64,000 bases of DNA from JAVBLQ01 sp031553435. Lineage in GTDB: Bacteria; Bacteroidota; Bacteroidia; Bacteroidales; Azobacteroidaceae. Every line of letters begins with the position of its first letter. Position 1 is the stretch's first letter. Shown here piece by piece: positions 19,896 to 28,362 of this stretch. A model generated the notes under the pieces. That model was not told where the DNA came from. It was given only the letters and a program-made list of their open reading frames with translations, and made no database searches. The position numbers were made by a program, and so were the translations under genes. The DNA is taken from the NCBI GenBank assembly GCA_031553435.1, contig JAVBLQ010000007.1, positions 14,112 through 78,111 on the forward strand, written 5' to 3'.

Positions 19896-20059
19896 TAATT
19901 TTTAATGGAAATTCAAACAAATTATACACTGATTTTATCTTCTTATAAATTTGTAGTTATGAATATTATTATTTGGTAAAATATATACGTGTTTTATGAT
20001 ATGAAAATGAAAAATTTATTGTTATGTACTAGGAATTAAGAATAAATTTTATTTGTATT

Positions 20060-20100
20060 TGAGCATTTTCAATTTTCAATTCTCCGTTTTCAATTTTATT
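20060..20100. repeat. Short-word repeat, word TTTTCAATTTTC
   Basis: GCATTTTCAATTTTCAATTCTCCGTTTTCAATTTT carries three copies of TTTTCAAT(T). It is closely related to the right arm of the 40962-41040 hairpin, but no matching second arm is evident here. It lies in the divergent Uma2/engB gap, upstream of the engB promoter. Confidence 0.6.
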
Positions 20101-20103
20101 TAA

Positions 20104-20111
20104 TAAATTTG
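20104..20111 (+). promoter_or_regulatory. Probable -7 box of the engB promoter
   Basis: TAAATTTG (TAnnTTTG) lies 24 nt upstream of the engB ATG. Confidence 0.5.
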
Positions 20112-20135
20112 CACATTATCAATCTTTAAAGTTTA

Positions 20136-20741
20136 ATGGAAATTAAAAACGCTAAGTTTATTATCAGTAATACAGATGTAAGTAAATGTCCTCAGGATAG
20201 TAAGTCAGAATATGCTTTTATCGGACGCTCTAATGTGGGAAAGTCTTCTTTAATCAACATGTTAACCAACAAACATGGGTTGGCAATGACTTCTTCCACT
20301 CCGGGAAAAACCATTTTAATCAATCACTTTCTTATCAATGACGAATGGTACTTGGTGGATTTGCCCGGTTATGGTTATGCAAAAAGAGGAAAAGCCGGAC
20401 GTGAAAAAATTCAGGATATTATCGAACAATATGTGATGGAAAGATTGCAACTTACTTGTCTTTTCGTTTTATTGGATTGCCGCCTTGAACCACAACAGAT
20501 CGATTTGGAATTTATGGAATGGCTGGGCGAACATGAAGTTCCGTTCTCCATTATCTTCACCAAAACAGACAAAATAAGTAAAAGTAAACTTACTACAAAT
20601 ACGGAACGTTATAAAGAAAAATTATTGGAAACATGGGAAGAACTTCCTCCCATGTTCTTTAGTTCATCCGAGCAACGCAAAGGGCGTCAGGAAATTCTCG
20701 ACTATATTGATGATATAAATAAATCATTGAAAGATGGGTAA
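20136..20741 (+). CDS. engB: Ribosome-biogenesis GTPase EngB (YsxC/YihA)
   Basis: A 201-residue GTPase needed for large-subunit ribosome assembly. The G motifs are clear: G1 [10 protein letters not shown] near residue 31, G3 DLPGYGYA near residue 80, G4 TKTDK near residue 147 and G5 SS near residue 180. Size and motif order match the EngB family. It is a single gene with its own promoter, and it ends at a hairpin shared with the convergent pyrophosphatase gene. Confidence 0.95.
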   Translation: MEIKNAKFIISNTDVSKCPQDSKSEYAFIGRSNVGKSSLINMLTNKHGLAMTSSTPGKTILINHFLINDEWYLVDLPGYGYAKRGKAGREKIQDIIEQYVMERLQLTCLFVLLDCRLEPQQIDLEFMEWLGEHEVPFSIIFTKTDKISKSKLTTNTERYKEKLLETWEELPPMFFSSSEQRKGRQEILDYIDDINKSLKDG

Positions 20742-20774
20742 AATTAAACACAGTGTTTTCGTGTTTAACCCATC
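20733..20774. terminator. Bidirectional terminator between engB and hppA
   Basis: GATGGGT (20733-20739) pairs with ACCCATC (20768-20774), and TTAAACAC (20744-20751) pairs with GTGTTTAA (20761-20768), with an AAAA bulge and a short loop. It spans both stop codons of the convergent genes. Confidence 0.7.
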
Positions 20775-22977
20775 AAAACAAGCTCCAAGCTACTGTTAAT
20801 CCTGCCATCACAATGGCAACCATACTCATCAACTTGATAAGAATGTTAAGGCTGGGGCCTGATGTATCTTTGAACGGATCACCGACAGTATCTCCCACAA
20901 CAGTGGCTTTATGAGGATCACTGCCTTTTCCTCCCAGATTTCCTTCTTCAATATATTTTTTAGCATTGTCCCAGGCTCCTCCTGAATTAGCCATAAAAAT
21001 GGCGAGTACGAAACCTGTACTTAAACCTCCGGTCAGCAATCCGATAACTCCTGGAATACCAAATATTAATCCGACAATGATCGGAGTTGCAATAGCTAAA
21101 AGTGAGGGAATAACCATCTCTCTCTGCGCTCCTTTGGTAGAAATTTCGACGCAACTGGCATAATCAGGTTCAGCTTCTCCGGTCAGAATACCTTTTATTT
21201 CACGAAATTGACGACGAACTTCTTCCACCATGCTGGCGGCGGCGCGACCCACAGCATTCATCGTTAATCCGCAAAACATGAATGACATCATTGAGCCTAA
21301 GAATATTCCTACCAGCACTTTCGGATTCATCAATGTTACATTATAGTAATACATAAAATCGACGAAATCAGCTTGTACCGTTTCGATAACTCTTCCGTCT
21401 GCAAGATTTAACACATCTTGTCCTCTGCGCAATAGTCCCATCTTAATTTCCTCTATATAAGAGGCTAACAGTGCAAGCCCGGTCAATGCTGCAGAACCGA
21501 TGGCAAACCCTTTTCCGGTAGCAGCGGTTGTATTTCCCAAAGAATCCAATGCATCTGTTCTTTTTCTGACCTCTTTACCTAAACCGCTCATTTCGGCATT
21601 GCCGCCGGCATTGTCAGCTATAGGTCCGTAAGCGTCTGTCGCCAAAGTAATTCCTAAAGTGGAAAGCATCCCGACAGCAGCGATTCCAATGCCGTATAAT
21701 CCCATTGAAACATTGGAAAAATCAAAACCGGAAGCAAACATATATGCTGCAATTGTTCCGATCCCTACAGCAATGACAGGAATTGCCGTAGAAATCATAC
21801 CCAGTCCCAATCCTGAAATGATTACGGTAGCAGGTCCGGTCAATCCGGCCTCTGATACCTTACGTGTCGGTTTATATGTATGCGAAGTATAATATTCTGT
21901 TGATTGTCCGATTATAATTCCGACTATAAGTCCTGAAATAACAGAACAACTGATCCAAAACCAATTATTGATTCCCAAAAAATAAAGGATTCCGAATGTA
22001 GCAAAAACAATAAGCAGAGAGCTTAAATTTGTTCCGATAGACAAAGATCTAAGTAAGTCTTTCATACTCGCATTTTCTTTTGTTCTGACTGAGAAAATAC
22101 CAAGTATGGATAAAATGATACCTACGGCAGCAATCAACATTGGGGCGATCACAGCTTTGTATTGAGCATTAACATCTCCGGAACTGACAAAAGCAGCTGC
22201 ACCCAAAGCAGCTGTCGCCAGGATAGATCCGCAGTATGATTCGTATAAATCAGCACCCATTCCTGCCACATCACCTACATTATCACCCACATTATCGGCA
22301 ATAGTTGCCGGATTTCTCGGGTCATCTTCCGGAATGCCTGCTTCTACTTTTCCTACAAGGTCGGCGCCTACATCGGCCGCTTTTGTATAGATACCTCCGC
22401 CAACACGGGCAAAAAGCGCCTGGGTAGAAGCTCCCATACCAAAAGTCAACATAGTGGTAGTGATAATGGTCAATTTATGCATGTCGTTTATAGACTCCGC
22501 CGGAATCAACCAATTAAGTAAAAGATACCAGAACGAAATATCTATCAAGCCTAATCCGACAACTACAAGCCCCATCACGGCGCCACTCCGGAAAGCAACC
22601 TGCAAACCCTGATTAAGAGATTGTTGTGCTGCATGAGCAGTGCGGGCAGATGCATAGGTAGCCGTTTTCATACCTAAAAAACCGGCTAATCCGGAAAAGA
22701 AACCTCCCGTAAGGAAGGCAATAGGAACCCAACGGTTTTGCAAATCAAAACCAAAAGCCATAATTGCAAATAAGAGTACAAGAAACAAAAATACGATGCC
22801 GACAACTTTGTATTGTTGTTTGAGATACGACATAGCGCCGACCCTTACATGTGAGGCTATTTTCTGCATTACATCCGTACCCTCACTTTTTTTCAACATC
22901 CATTTGTAGAAGTAAAACGCGAACACTAATGCCAAAGCCGAGGCTATAGGCACAATCCAAAAGATACTAGTTACCAT
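20773..22977 (-). CDS. hppA: Membrane-bound ion-translocating pyrophosphatase, K+-dependent type
   Basis: A 734-residue integral membrane protein with about 16 helices that couples pyrophosphate hydrolysis to H+ and/or Na+ export. The substrate site has [21 protein letters not shown] and DNVGDNVGD, and the C-terminal [15 protein letters not shown] block is present. The segment [14 protein letters not shown] has Ala where K+-independent enzymes have Lys (NTTKAT), so it belongs to the K+-dependent class, which includes Na+ and dual Na+/H+ pumps. Which ion is pumped cannot be settled from these motifs alone. Confidence 0.94.
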   Translation of the reverse strand: MVTSIFWIVPIASALALVFAFYFYKWMLKKSEGTDVMQKIASHVRVGAMSYLKQQYKVVGIVFLFLVLLFAIMAFGFDLQNRWVPIAFLTGGFFSGLAGFLGMKTATYASARTAHAAQQSLNQGLQVAFRSGAVMGLVVVGLGLIDISFWYLLLNWLIPAESINDMHKLTIITTTMLTFGMGASTQALFARVGGGIYTKAADVGADLVGKVEAGIPEDDPRNPATIADNVGDNVGDVAGMGADLYESYCGSILATAALGAAAFVSSGDVNAQYKAVIAPMLIAAVGIILSILGIFSVRTKENASMKDLLRSLSIGTNLSSLLIVFATFGILYFLGINNWFWISCSVISGLIVGIIIGQSTEYYTSHTYKPTRKVSEAGLTGPATVIISGLGLGMISTAIPVIAVGIGTIAAYMFASGFDFSNVSMGLYGIGIAAVGMLSTLGITLATDAYGPIADNAGGNAEMSGLGKEVRKRTDALDSLGNTTAATGKGFAIGSAALTGLALLASYIEEIKMGLLRRGQDVLNLADGRVIETVQADFVDFMYYYNVTLMNPKVLVGIFLGSMMSFMFCGLTMNAVGRAAASMVEEVRRQFREIKGILTGEAEPDYASCVEISTKGAQREMVIPSLLAIATPIIVGLIFGIPGVIGLLTGGLSTGFVLAIFMANSGGAWDNAKKYIEEGNLGGKGSDPHKATVVGDTVGDPFKDTSGPSLNILIKLMSMVAIVMAGLTVAWSLF

Positions 22978-23019
22978 AGGTATTTAAGATTTAAAATTAA
23001 TCGGGGCGAAAGATAATAA

Positions 23020-23056
23020 AAAGTGAAGAATTAAGAACTAAGAGTGAAGAATTTTT
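23020..23056. repeat. Short-word direct repeat, word AGTGAAGAATTAAGAA
   Basis: AAGTGAAGAATTAAGAACTAAGAGTGAAGAATTTTT repeats the word AGTGAAGAAT twice with a variant AAGAACTAAG between. No clear second arm is seen. It lies between the dsbA-like gene and hppA. The related word AATGAAGAAT forms a hairpin at 23956. Confidence 0.6.
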
Positions 23057-23105
23057 GCATAAAAAACATTTTAATATTTTAACGATTAATAAAATTTTTC
23101 ATTTC

Positions 23106-23798
23106 TCAATTACAGGTTCCGTCCAAACTACAACTTTTTCCCTGTATTGTTTCAATATCTGCGTCATCTTTTGTAAATACTTTATTTAATACTTTCAGGA
23201 AATCGTCTTCACTGACCACACCGGTAATAATATGTTTTCTATCGAATAAAAAGAATGGAACATAGTAAAGATTCAGATTTTCAGCATCTTCAATATCTGT
23301 ATGGACGTCATTGGCAAATTCGTTGCTATCAAGCATTTGCAATATCTGGTTTTTATCCAGACCGATTTGTTGACCAATGTTCAAGAGTACGTCATGGTTG
23401 CTGATATCTAAGCCCTCTGTAAAGCAGGCTTTGAATAATTGTTCTTCGGCCAAGTCTGCTAGTTTATATTTTCCGGCTAAATGGATTAAGCGGTGAGCAT
23501 CAAACGTATTGGTAATAATGGCTTTATCAAAATTGTAAACGAGTCCGGATTCACGGGCTTTAGCTGCAACTTCATTTTGTCCGGCAACCGCTTCTTCATA
23601 AGAAACACCTTCCATATCAGCCATATATTGATATAGATCGCCGTTTTTACCTTTATTTAAAGAAGGGTCAAGCTGGTAACTATGCCAAATAATCTCCAAT
23701 TCATTGGATTGGGGAAATTTTTTCAATGCCGATTCAAATATTATTTTTCCCATATAACAATAAGGGCATACAACATCCGACCAAATTTCTACTTTCAT
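23106..23798 (-). CDS. DsbA-family (FrnE-like) oxidoreductase
   Basis: A 230-residue thioredoxin-fold protein with the redox motif CPYC at residues 11-14 in WSDVVCPYCYMGK, a helical insertion, and a C-terminal VPFFLFDRKHIITGVVSEDDF segment containing the cis-Pro. There is no signal peptide, so it is probably cytoplasmic like FrnE and related 2-hydroxychromene-2-carboxylate isomerase-type proteins. The C-terminus ends in SCSLDGTC, a second cysteine pair of possible redox relevance. The gene is monocistronic, and the substrate is unknown. Confidence 0.85.
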   Translation of the reverse strand: MKVEIWSDVVCPYCYMGKIIFESALKKFPQSNELEIIWHSYQLDPSLNKGKNGDLYQYMADMEGVSYEEAVAGQNEVAAKARESGLVYNFDKAIITNTFDAHRLIHLAGKYKLADLAEEQLFKACFTEGLDISNHDVLLNIGQQIGLDKNQILQMLDSNEFANDVHTDIEDAENLNLYYVPFFLFDRKHIITGVVSEDDFLKVLNKVFTKDDADIETIQGKSCSLDGTCN

Positions 23799-23850
23799 AA
23801 CATTATAATTTATGAGTTAAAAGATAAAACTAAAAATGAAAAATTTTCGA

Positions 23851-23858
23851 CAAAGATA
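23851..23858 (-). promoter_or_regulatory. Probable -7 box of the DsbA-family gene
   Basis: TATCTTTG on the minus strand, 52 nt upstream of the ATG at 23798. Confidence 0.45.
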
Positions 23859-23955
23859 ATTATAAAACAATTATTTACTGATAATGTTCAGTCTTGTTAA
23901 TAATCAATAGGTTATGTTTCTTAAAATAATAAATTTGTTAATGGAGAGATTTCTT

Positions 23956-24045
23956 AAAAATGAAGAATAAAAAATGTAGAATGAAGAGTTTTTGTTTGTA
24001 CACAACAAATTAATTCTTCATTCTTCATCCTTCATTCTTAATTAA
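23956..24045. repeat. Short-word hairpin, word AATGAAGAAT
   Basis: The left side AAAAATGAAGAATAAAAAATGTAGAATGAAGAG (23956-23988) and right side AATTAATTCTTCATTCTTCATCCTTCATTCTTAATT (24008-24043) are complementary tandems of AATGAAGAAT. It lies in the 303-bp divergent gap upstream of fabD, ending just before the fabD -7 box, so it cannot be explained as a simple 3' terminator. Apart from this and the two promoters the gap holds only AT-rich DNA. Confidence 0.85.
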
Positions 24046-24049
24046 ATTG

Positions 24050-24057
24050 TACTTTTG
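24050..24057 (+). promoter_or_regulatory. Probable -7 box of the fabD promoter
   Basis: TACTTTTG (TAnnTTTG) lies 44 nt upstream of the fabD ATG. Confidence 0.5.
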
Positions 24058-24101
24058 CCGTTCTAGAAAAAATATTTACTACTTACTAATAAACAAATTA
24101 A

Positions 24102-24980
24102 ATGAATGCATTTGTATTTCCCGGTCAGGGAGCTCAGTTTGTGGGAATGGGAAAAGAATTGTATGAAACTTCTCCTTTTGCCAAAGAAATGTTTGAAAAA
24201 GCAAACGAAATATTAGGATTTCGAATCACGGATCTGATGTTTGCCGGTACAGATGAAGACTTAAGACAAACTAAAGTTACCCAGCCGGCTATTTTTCTTC
24301 ATTCTGTTATTCTTGCCAAAACGATGGGTGATGCATTTTGTCCGGAAATGGTTGCCGGACATTCTTTAGGTGAATTTTCGGCGCTGGTTGCCGCTGGAGC
24401 TTTATCTTTTGAAGATGGCCTGAAATTGGTATATGCCAGAGCTTTGGCTATGCAAAAAGCTTGTGAAGCAACTCCATCTACCATGGCGGCAGTGCTGAAC
24501 CTGACGGATGAAAAAGTAGAAGAAATTTGTGCCGGAATCGATGATGTGGTTGTTCCTGCTAACTATAACTGTCCCGGACAAATAGTTATTTCAGGTTCGG
24601 AACCCGGAATAGATAAAGCTTGTGAACAATTATTGGCAGCAGGTGCAAAAAGAGCTTTGAAACTTAAAGTAGGAGGCGCTTTCCATTCACCTTTGATGGA
24701 ACCTGCCAGAGCTGAGTTGGCGGAAGCTATCAATATTACAAACTTCTCTGAACCTGTATGTCCTGTATATCAGAATGTAACGACTGTTGGAGAATCGGAT
24801 CCGGATACTATCAAAAAGAATCTGATAGCTCAATTGACTGCTCCTGTGAAATGGACACAATCCGTACAACATATGATTGCCGATGGTGCAACAAACTTTA
24901 CAGAAGTTGGCCCCGGAAACGTTTTGCAAGGATTGATCAAAAAAATAAATGCAGGAGTTACTACTCAAGGAATTTCCTAG
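24102..24980 (+). CDS. fabD: Malonyl-CoA:ACP transacylase
   Basis: A 292-residue acyltransferase that loads malonyl groups onto acyl carrier protein for fatty-acid synthesis. FPGQGAQFVGMG is at the N-terminus. The nucleophile elbow GHSLGE is at residues 86-91 with the catalytic Ser88. GAFHSPLM holds the catalytic His near residue 190, and the TEVGPGNVLQGL block is near the C-terminus. The length is normal. It stands alone here, not within a fab cluster. Confidence 0.96.
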   Translation: MNAFVFPGQGAQFVGMGKELYETSPFAKEMFEKANEILGFRITDLMFAGTDEDLRQTKVTQPAIFLHSVILAKTMGDAFCPEMVAGHSLGEFSALVAAGALSFEDGLKLVYARALAMQKACEATPSTMAAVLNLTDEKVEEICAGIDDVVVPANYNCPGQIVISGSEPGIDKACEQLLAAGAKRALKLKVGGAFHSPLMEPARAELAEAINITNFSEPVCPVYQNVTTVGESDPDTIKKNLIAQLTAPVKWTQSVQHMIADGATNFTEVGPGNVLQGLIKKINAGVTTQGIS

Positions 24981-24982
24981 GA

Positions 24983-25050
24983 AGTGAAAAATTAAAAGTG
25001 AAAAATTAAAAATAGGTTTACGCTTTTAATTTTTCACTTTTAATTTTTTC
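24983..25050. repeat. Short-word hairpin, word AGTGAAAAATTAAA
   Basis: The left side (24983-25012) has AGTGAAAAATTAAA twice. The right side (25022-25050) is its complement, giving about 26 bp of near-perfect stem around a 9-nt loop. It starts 3 nt after the fabD stop codon, so it is a likely fabD terminator. Confidence 0.85.
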
Positions 25051-25152
25051 ATATACCCATATAGTTAACTTACTATTTTTAAACGTGGAATATTTTTACA
25101 AAGATATGCAATTTATGGGTTGCAAATAAGACTATTAAAGACTATAAAACAT

Positions 25153-25182
25153 AAATAGACCACTTGAAAAAGTAGTCTATTT
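25153..25182. terminator. Rho-independent-like terminator between fabD and the DUF2795 gene
   Basis: AAATAGACCACTT pairs with AAGTAGTCTATTT (12 of 13 positions) around a GAAA loop. It lies between two convergent genes, 46 bp from the DUF2795 stop. It has a normal terminator look, unlike the tandem-word hairpins. Confidence 0.75.
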
Positions 25183-25228
25183 GTCTTATTTACAGCCTAT
25201 TTCTGAGGTGTTTAATCTTTTTTGTGGG

Positions 25229-25450
25229 TTAATACTCTTCTTCGTTGAAAAAGAAATCTTCTTTACTCGGGTAATCCGGCCAAATATCTTCGATGCACTC
25301 GTAAATTTCACCTTCATCTTCCATTTCCTGGAGATTTTCAATAACTTCAAGTGGAGCTCCTGAACGAAGGGCGTAGTCTATCAATTCATCTTTTGTAGCG
25401 GGCCAAGGTGCATCTTCAAGCTTAGAGGCTAGTTCTAATGTCCAATACAT
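25229..25450 (-). CDS. DUF2795 small acidic protein
   Basis: A 73-residue protein with WPATKDELIDYALRSGAPLEVIENLQEM, the DUF2795 signature (helical, resembling a short DNA- or protein-binding module), and an acidic C-terminal tail ending in EDFFFNEEEY. The family is small and uncharacterised. It has its own promoter box at 25490-25497. Confidence 0.85.
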   Translation of the reverse strand: MYWTLELASKLEDAPWPATKDELIDYALRSGAPLEVIENLQEMEDEGEIYECIEDIWPDYPSKEDFFFNEEEY

Positions 25451-25489
25451 GCTATTATAGATTTTAGTCTGTTATTCTTAAATTTCCGG

Positions 25490-25497
25490 CAAAAGTA
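25490..25497 (-). promoter_or_regulatory. Probable -7 box of the DUF2795 gene
   Basis: TACTTTTG on the minus strand, 39 nt upstream of the ATG. Confidence 0.5.
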
Positions 25498-25509
25498 TAA
25501 TAATAAATT

Positions 25510-26067
25510 TTATTTACAAGGATTCTCCCAGAGAATTTCAGATTTTTTATTTATATGGCATTGTTTTCTGGCTAAAATAAAGAAATAATCCGATAATCTG
25601 TTAATAAATCTCAAAATATCTTTCTCAACATGAGCAAATTCTGTTATTTTATAAATGTTTCGCTCTGCACGCCGGCATATTGTGCGACATATGTGCGATA
25701 GTGCAGCACTTTTACATCCTCCGGGGAGTATAAAATGATTTAACTTGGGCAGCATTTCGTCTGTTTTATCAATTTCTTTTTCCAGCAATAAAATATTTTC
25801 TTCTTTAATGCAACAGGGAGTGGATGAAAATTTGCTCTCTCCGGTTGCCAGATACGATCCGACAGAAAATAATATATACTGGATTTCTCTTAAAATCTGG
25901 AGATCGTTTTCTTCTTGTATTTCTTCAATCAGTAGTCCGATGAAAGAATTCAGTTCATCAACGGTGCCATACGCCTCCAGTCTGAAGTGGGTTTTACTTA
26001 CTCTTTCTCCTCCAACTAGTGAAGTCATTCCTCCATCTCCGGTTTGAGTGTAGATTTTACTTTTCAT
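25510..26067 (-). CDS. Cob(I)yrinic acid a,c-diamide adenosyltransferase, PduO type
   Basis: A 185-residue enzyme that transfers the adenosyl group of ATP to cob(I)alamin. The N-terminal ATP-binding stretch is YTQTGDGGMTSLVGGERVSK, followed by AYGTVDELNSFIG. The C-terminal helix carries SHICRTICRRAERNI and LRFINRLSDYFFILAR, with the Arg and Asn residues that are conserved in the PduO/MMAB family. Its start overlaps the stop of the methyltransferase-like gene by one base (TAATG), so the two are probably coupled. Confidence 0.92.
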   Translation of the reverse strand: MKSKIYTQTGDGGMTSLVGGERVSKTHFRLEAYGTVDELNSFIGLLIEEIQEENDLQILREIQYILFSVGSYLATGESKFSSTPCCIKEENILLLEKEIDKTDEMLPKLNHFILPGGCKSAALSHICRTICRRAERNIYKITEFAHVEKDILRFINRLSDYFFILARKQCHINKKSEILWENPCK

Positions 26068-26759
26068 TAAAAATGTACTTTGTAGTTCCTTTTATATAGT
26101 TTTTTATTAAAGATGACCAATCCTAAAACATACAAATCCATTGTAATGGTAACTTTGGGATTAGATGTTATTGTTTTCCAAAGGTTTTTCATTTCTTTAT
26201 TTTTTCTGATACTATCAATAACAAAAATAACATGAGTATGTTCATCTATGTTTGATAAAATTTTTTCCAATAAGGCATAAGTCATTTCTGTATTGTGAGT
26301 TATATTGAAAAAAACAAAATCAGGAATATGATTTTTATTTCGTATTGAGTCCAGTGTCTCAATGTTGATTGCAGGTTTTATTTCAAATGGTTTGAATTGA
26401 TTGGAGATCATTTCAGCCAATGAAATATCTGTTATGTTTTCCTCCAATAATGTCAATTTACCTTTGTCCAAAGCGCTTAATAAGTATAATATTTCCACCT
26501 CCCGTGAAAAACCTATTTGTAGAACATGATTTGGTTTAAAAAAGTTTACTAGCCGGAATAAAAGTTGTCCGTATTTTTTCTTTTTTCTTCTTTTTAATTG
26601 AAATTGCGAGCGGAGTTTTTCTGTTTCTTCAAAGATGTAAAATATTTTTTTTTCCTCGATTACTTTATTGATAAGGTTAAAGGCAAAAGGAGAATGGACT
26701 CCGTGTCCACGGCGGAAACGGATGTAGCGGTAGATTTTTGTGGGGTATTTAACGATCAT
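26067..26759 (-). CDS. Class I SAM-methyltransferase-like protein, Bacteroidales type
   Basis: A 230-residue protein beginning YPTKIYRYIRFRRGHGVHSPFAF, a motif shared by a conserved Bacteroidales family with a Rossmann-like fold. The nucleotide-binding region appears as HVLQIGFSREVEILYLL, and KLTLLEEN and PDFVFFNITHNTEM follow the order of methyltransferase motifs II-IV. The glycine-rich motif I is weak (QIGFS), so catalytic activity is uncertain. It is translationally coupled to the cobalamin adenosyltransferase gene downstream, which suggests a link but does not prove it. Confidence 0.65.
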   Translation of the reverse strand: MIVKYPTKIYRYIRFRRGHGVHSPFAFNLINKVIEEKKIFYIFEETEKLRSQFQLKRRKKKKYGQLLFRLVNFFKPNHVLQIGFSREVEILYLLSALDKGKLTLLEENITDISLAEMISNQFKPFEIKPAINIETLDSIRNKNHIPDFVFFNITHNTEMTYALLEKILSNIDEHTHVIFVIDSIRKNKEMKNLWKTITSNPKVTITMDLYVLGLVIFNKKLYKRNYKVHF

Positions 26760-26760
26760 A

Positions 26761-26870
26761 GAAGGTGAAAGGTGAAAGGTGAAAGGTGACGGTCGCTTCG
26801 CTTCCTTGTGAAGCTTCGTTTGTGAATTTCACCTTTCATAAGGAAGCGAAGCGACCTTCACCTTTCACTT
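26761..26870. repeat. Short-word hairpin, word GGTGAAAGGTGAAAGG plus GTCGCTTCGCTTCC
   Basis: The left side has four copies of GAAAGGTG followed by GGTCGCTTCGCTTCCTT (26791-26807). The right side (26828-26870) is the complement: AAGGAAGCGAAGCGACC then TTCACCTTTCACTT. The metK TGA stop lies inside the right arm. The GAACGAAGCGACCTTCAC part recurs at 48628-48644 between tssE and tssF. Confidence 0.88.
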
Positions 26871-28124
26871 AATTACTGATTTGATTTTATCGACAAAATC
26901 CAATTTTTCCCATGTAAATAACTCTACTTCAACTTCTAAAGGAGAGGGGTTGTATGCAGAAGTAAAGATTTTCTTTACCACTTCATTTTCACGTCCCATA
27001 TGTCCGTAAGAAGCTGTTTCAAAGTAAATTGGATTGCGCAATTTCAAGCGTTCTTCAATCGCTTTGGGACGCATATCGAATATTTCTTCTATTTTTTTGG
27101 CAATTTCTCCGTCACTTAGTTTCACTTTGCTTTTTCCATAAGTATTTACATAGATATTCATGGGTTTGGCAACTCCGATGGCGTAAGATACCTGCACAAG
27201 AATTTCATCGGAAATTCCGGCTGCACAAAGATTTTTTGCTATATGACGTGCGGCATAAGCGGCTGATCTATCCACTTTTGAAGGATCTTTTCCTGAAAAA
27301 GCTCCTCCACCATGAGCTCCTTTTCCTCCATAAGTATCCACAATAATTTTGCGGCCTGTTAGTCCTGTATCTCCGTGAGGTCCTCCGATAACGAATTTTC
27401 CTGTGGGGTTTACATGATACTTGATCTGAGTGTTGAAAAGCGCTTGAACTTTTGCTGAGTAATTCTCTTTTACTCTGGGGATAAGTATGTTGATTACATC
27501 TTCTTTGATTTTTGCCTGCATGGCAAGATCAGATGACAAGAATTCGTCGTGCTGGGTAGAAATAACAATGGTGTCAATGCGAAGCGGCGTTCCATTGTCA
27601 TCATATTCTATGGTAACCTGTGATTTGGCATCCGGACGAAGATACGGCATCAAATACAATTCATTTTTGCGAATTGCTGCTAGTTCCTGTAGTAAAGCAT
27701 GGGAAAGATCCAATGCAAGCGGCATGTAATTTTCAGTTTCGTTGGTTGCATAACCAAACATCATTCCTTGGTCTCCAGCCCCTTGTTCATAAGGATTTTC
27801 GCGTTCGACTCCACGATTGATATCTGCAGATTGTTCGTGGATTGCGCTGAATACTCCGCATGATTTGGCCTCAAATTGGTATTCACTTTTTGTATAACCA
27901 ATTTTTTCGATTACCTCACGGGCAACGGTGGCTAAGTCTATATAGGCGGAAGATTTAACTTCTCCTGCCAATACAACTTGTCCTGTAGTTACCAGCGTTT
28001 CGCAAGCTACTTTAGAATCTTTGTCGTAAGCCAAAAACTTGTCAAGCAGAGCATCCGATATTTGATCGGAAACTTTATCGGGGTGTCCTTCCGACACCGA
28101 CTCCGAGGTGAATAGATAACTCAT
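26865..28124 (-). CDS. metK: S-adenosylmethionine synthetase
   Basis: A 419-residue enzyme that makes SAM from methionine and [22 protein letters not shown] is at the N-terminus with the ATP-site His. [16 protein letters not shown] matches the GAGDQG signature, and [18 protein letters not shown] is the second signature. The length is slightly longer than the E. coli enzyme. It is preceded by a SAM-II riboswitch (28203-28256), which fits feedback control by its own product. Confidence 0.97.
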   Translation of the reverse strand: MSYLFTSESVSEGHPDKVSDQISDALLDKFLAYDKDSKVACETLVTTGQVVLAGEVKSSAYIDLATVAREVIEKIGYTKSEYQFEAKSCGVFSAIHEQSADINRGVERENPYEQGAGDQGMMFGYATNETENYMPLALDLSHALLQELAAIRKNELYLMPYLRPDAKSQVTIEYDDNGTPLRIDTIVISTQHDEFLSSDLAMQAKIKEDVINILIPRVKENYSAKVQALFNTQIKYHVNPTGKFVIGGPHGDTGLTGRKIIVDTYGGKGAHGGGAFSGKDPSKVDRSAAYAARHIAKNLCAAGISDEILVQVSYAIGVAKPMNIYVNTYGKSKVKLSDGEIAKKIEEIFDMRPKAIEERLKLRNPIYFETASYGHMGRENEVVKKIFTSAYNPSPLEVEVELFTWEKLDFVDKIKSVIK

Positions 28125-28202
28125 ATAAAAAGTTAATAATTAAAAATTAATAATTTAAAAATGAGGGTGGAAATGGGACCGTATGATTGGCAAAGAAGTA
28201 TT

Positions 28203-28256
28203 TCTTTTTAGCATTTTTTATTGTGGTTGCAAGCAGGACAAATCCATCCACCTCAT
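28203..28256 (-). ncRNA. SAM-II riboswitch in the metK leader
   Basis: Read on the minus strand, the leader has GTGG-ATGGATTTGTCC-TGCTTGCAA-CCAC-AATAAAAAATGCTAAAAAG. This reproduces the SAM-II consensus order: P1 strand GUGG, GAUUUG, CUUGCA, P1 return CCAC, an A-rich linker and GCUAAAA. Its 5' end is about 12 nt downstream of the TAnnTTTG box at 28268, and its 3' end is about 80 nt upstream of the metK start. SAM-II is known mainly from Alphaproteobacteria, with additional Bacteroidota examples. The identity rests on motif recall, not a covariance-model search. Confidence 0.88.
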
Positions 28257-28267
28257 TTAGTTGGGTG

Positions 28268-28275
28268 CAAAGGTA
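28268..28275 (-). promoter_or_regulatory. Probable -7 box of the metK leader
   Basis: TACCTTTG on the minus strand. It predicts a transcript that starts just upstream of the riboswitch and has a leader of about 140 nt. Confidence 0.55.
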
Positions 28276-28362
28276 GGAATTTATTTTGATTTTGAATAGA
28301 TCAAGTTGTTAAATTGCGTATTTTTGTCTCAGAAATGAAATGATTGGATAAAATATTTACGA

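Noticed and set aside
23956..24045. CRISPR-like array suspected from repeated AATGAAGAAT words.
   Set aside because: The words are short, degenerate and adjacent without unique spacers, and there are no cas genes. It is a word-type hairpin.
26067..26759. A cobalamin biosynthesis gene, from coupling to the adenosyltransferase.
   Set aside because: The sequence has only a methyltransferase-like fold with a weak motif I. Coupling alone is not enough to assign a cobalamin role.
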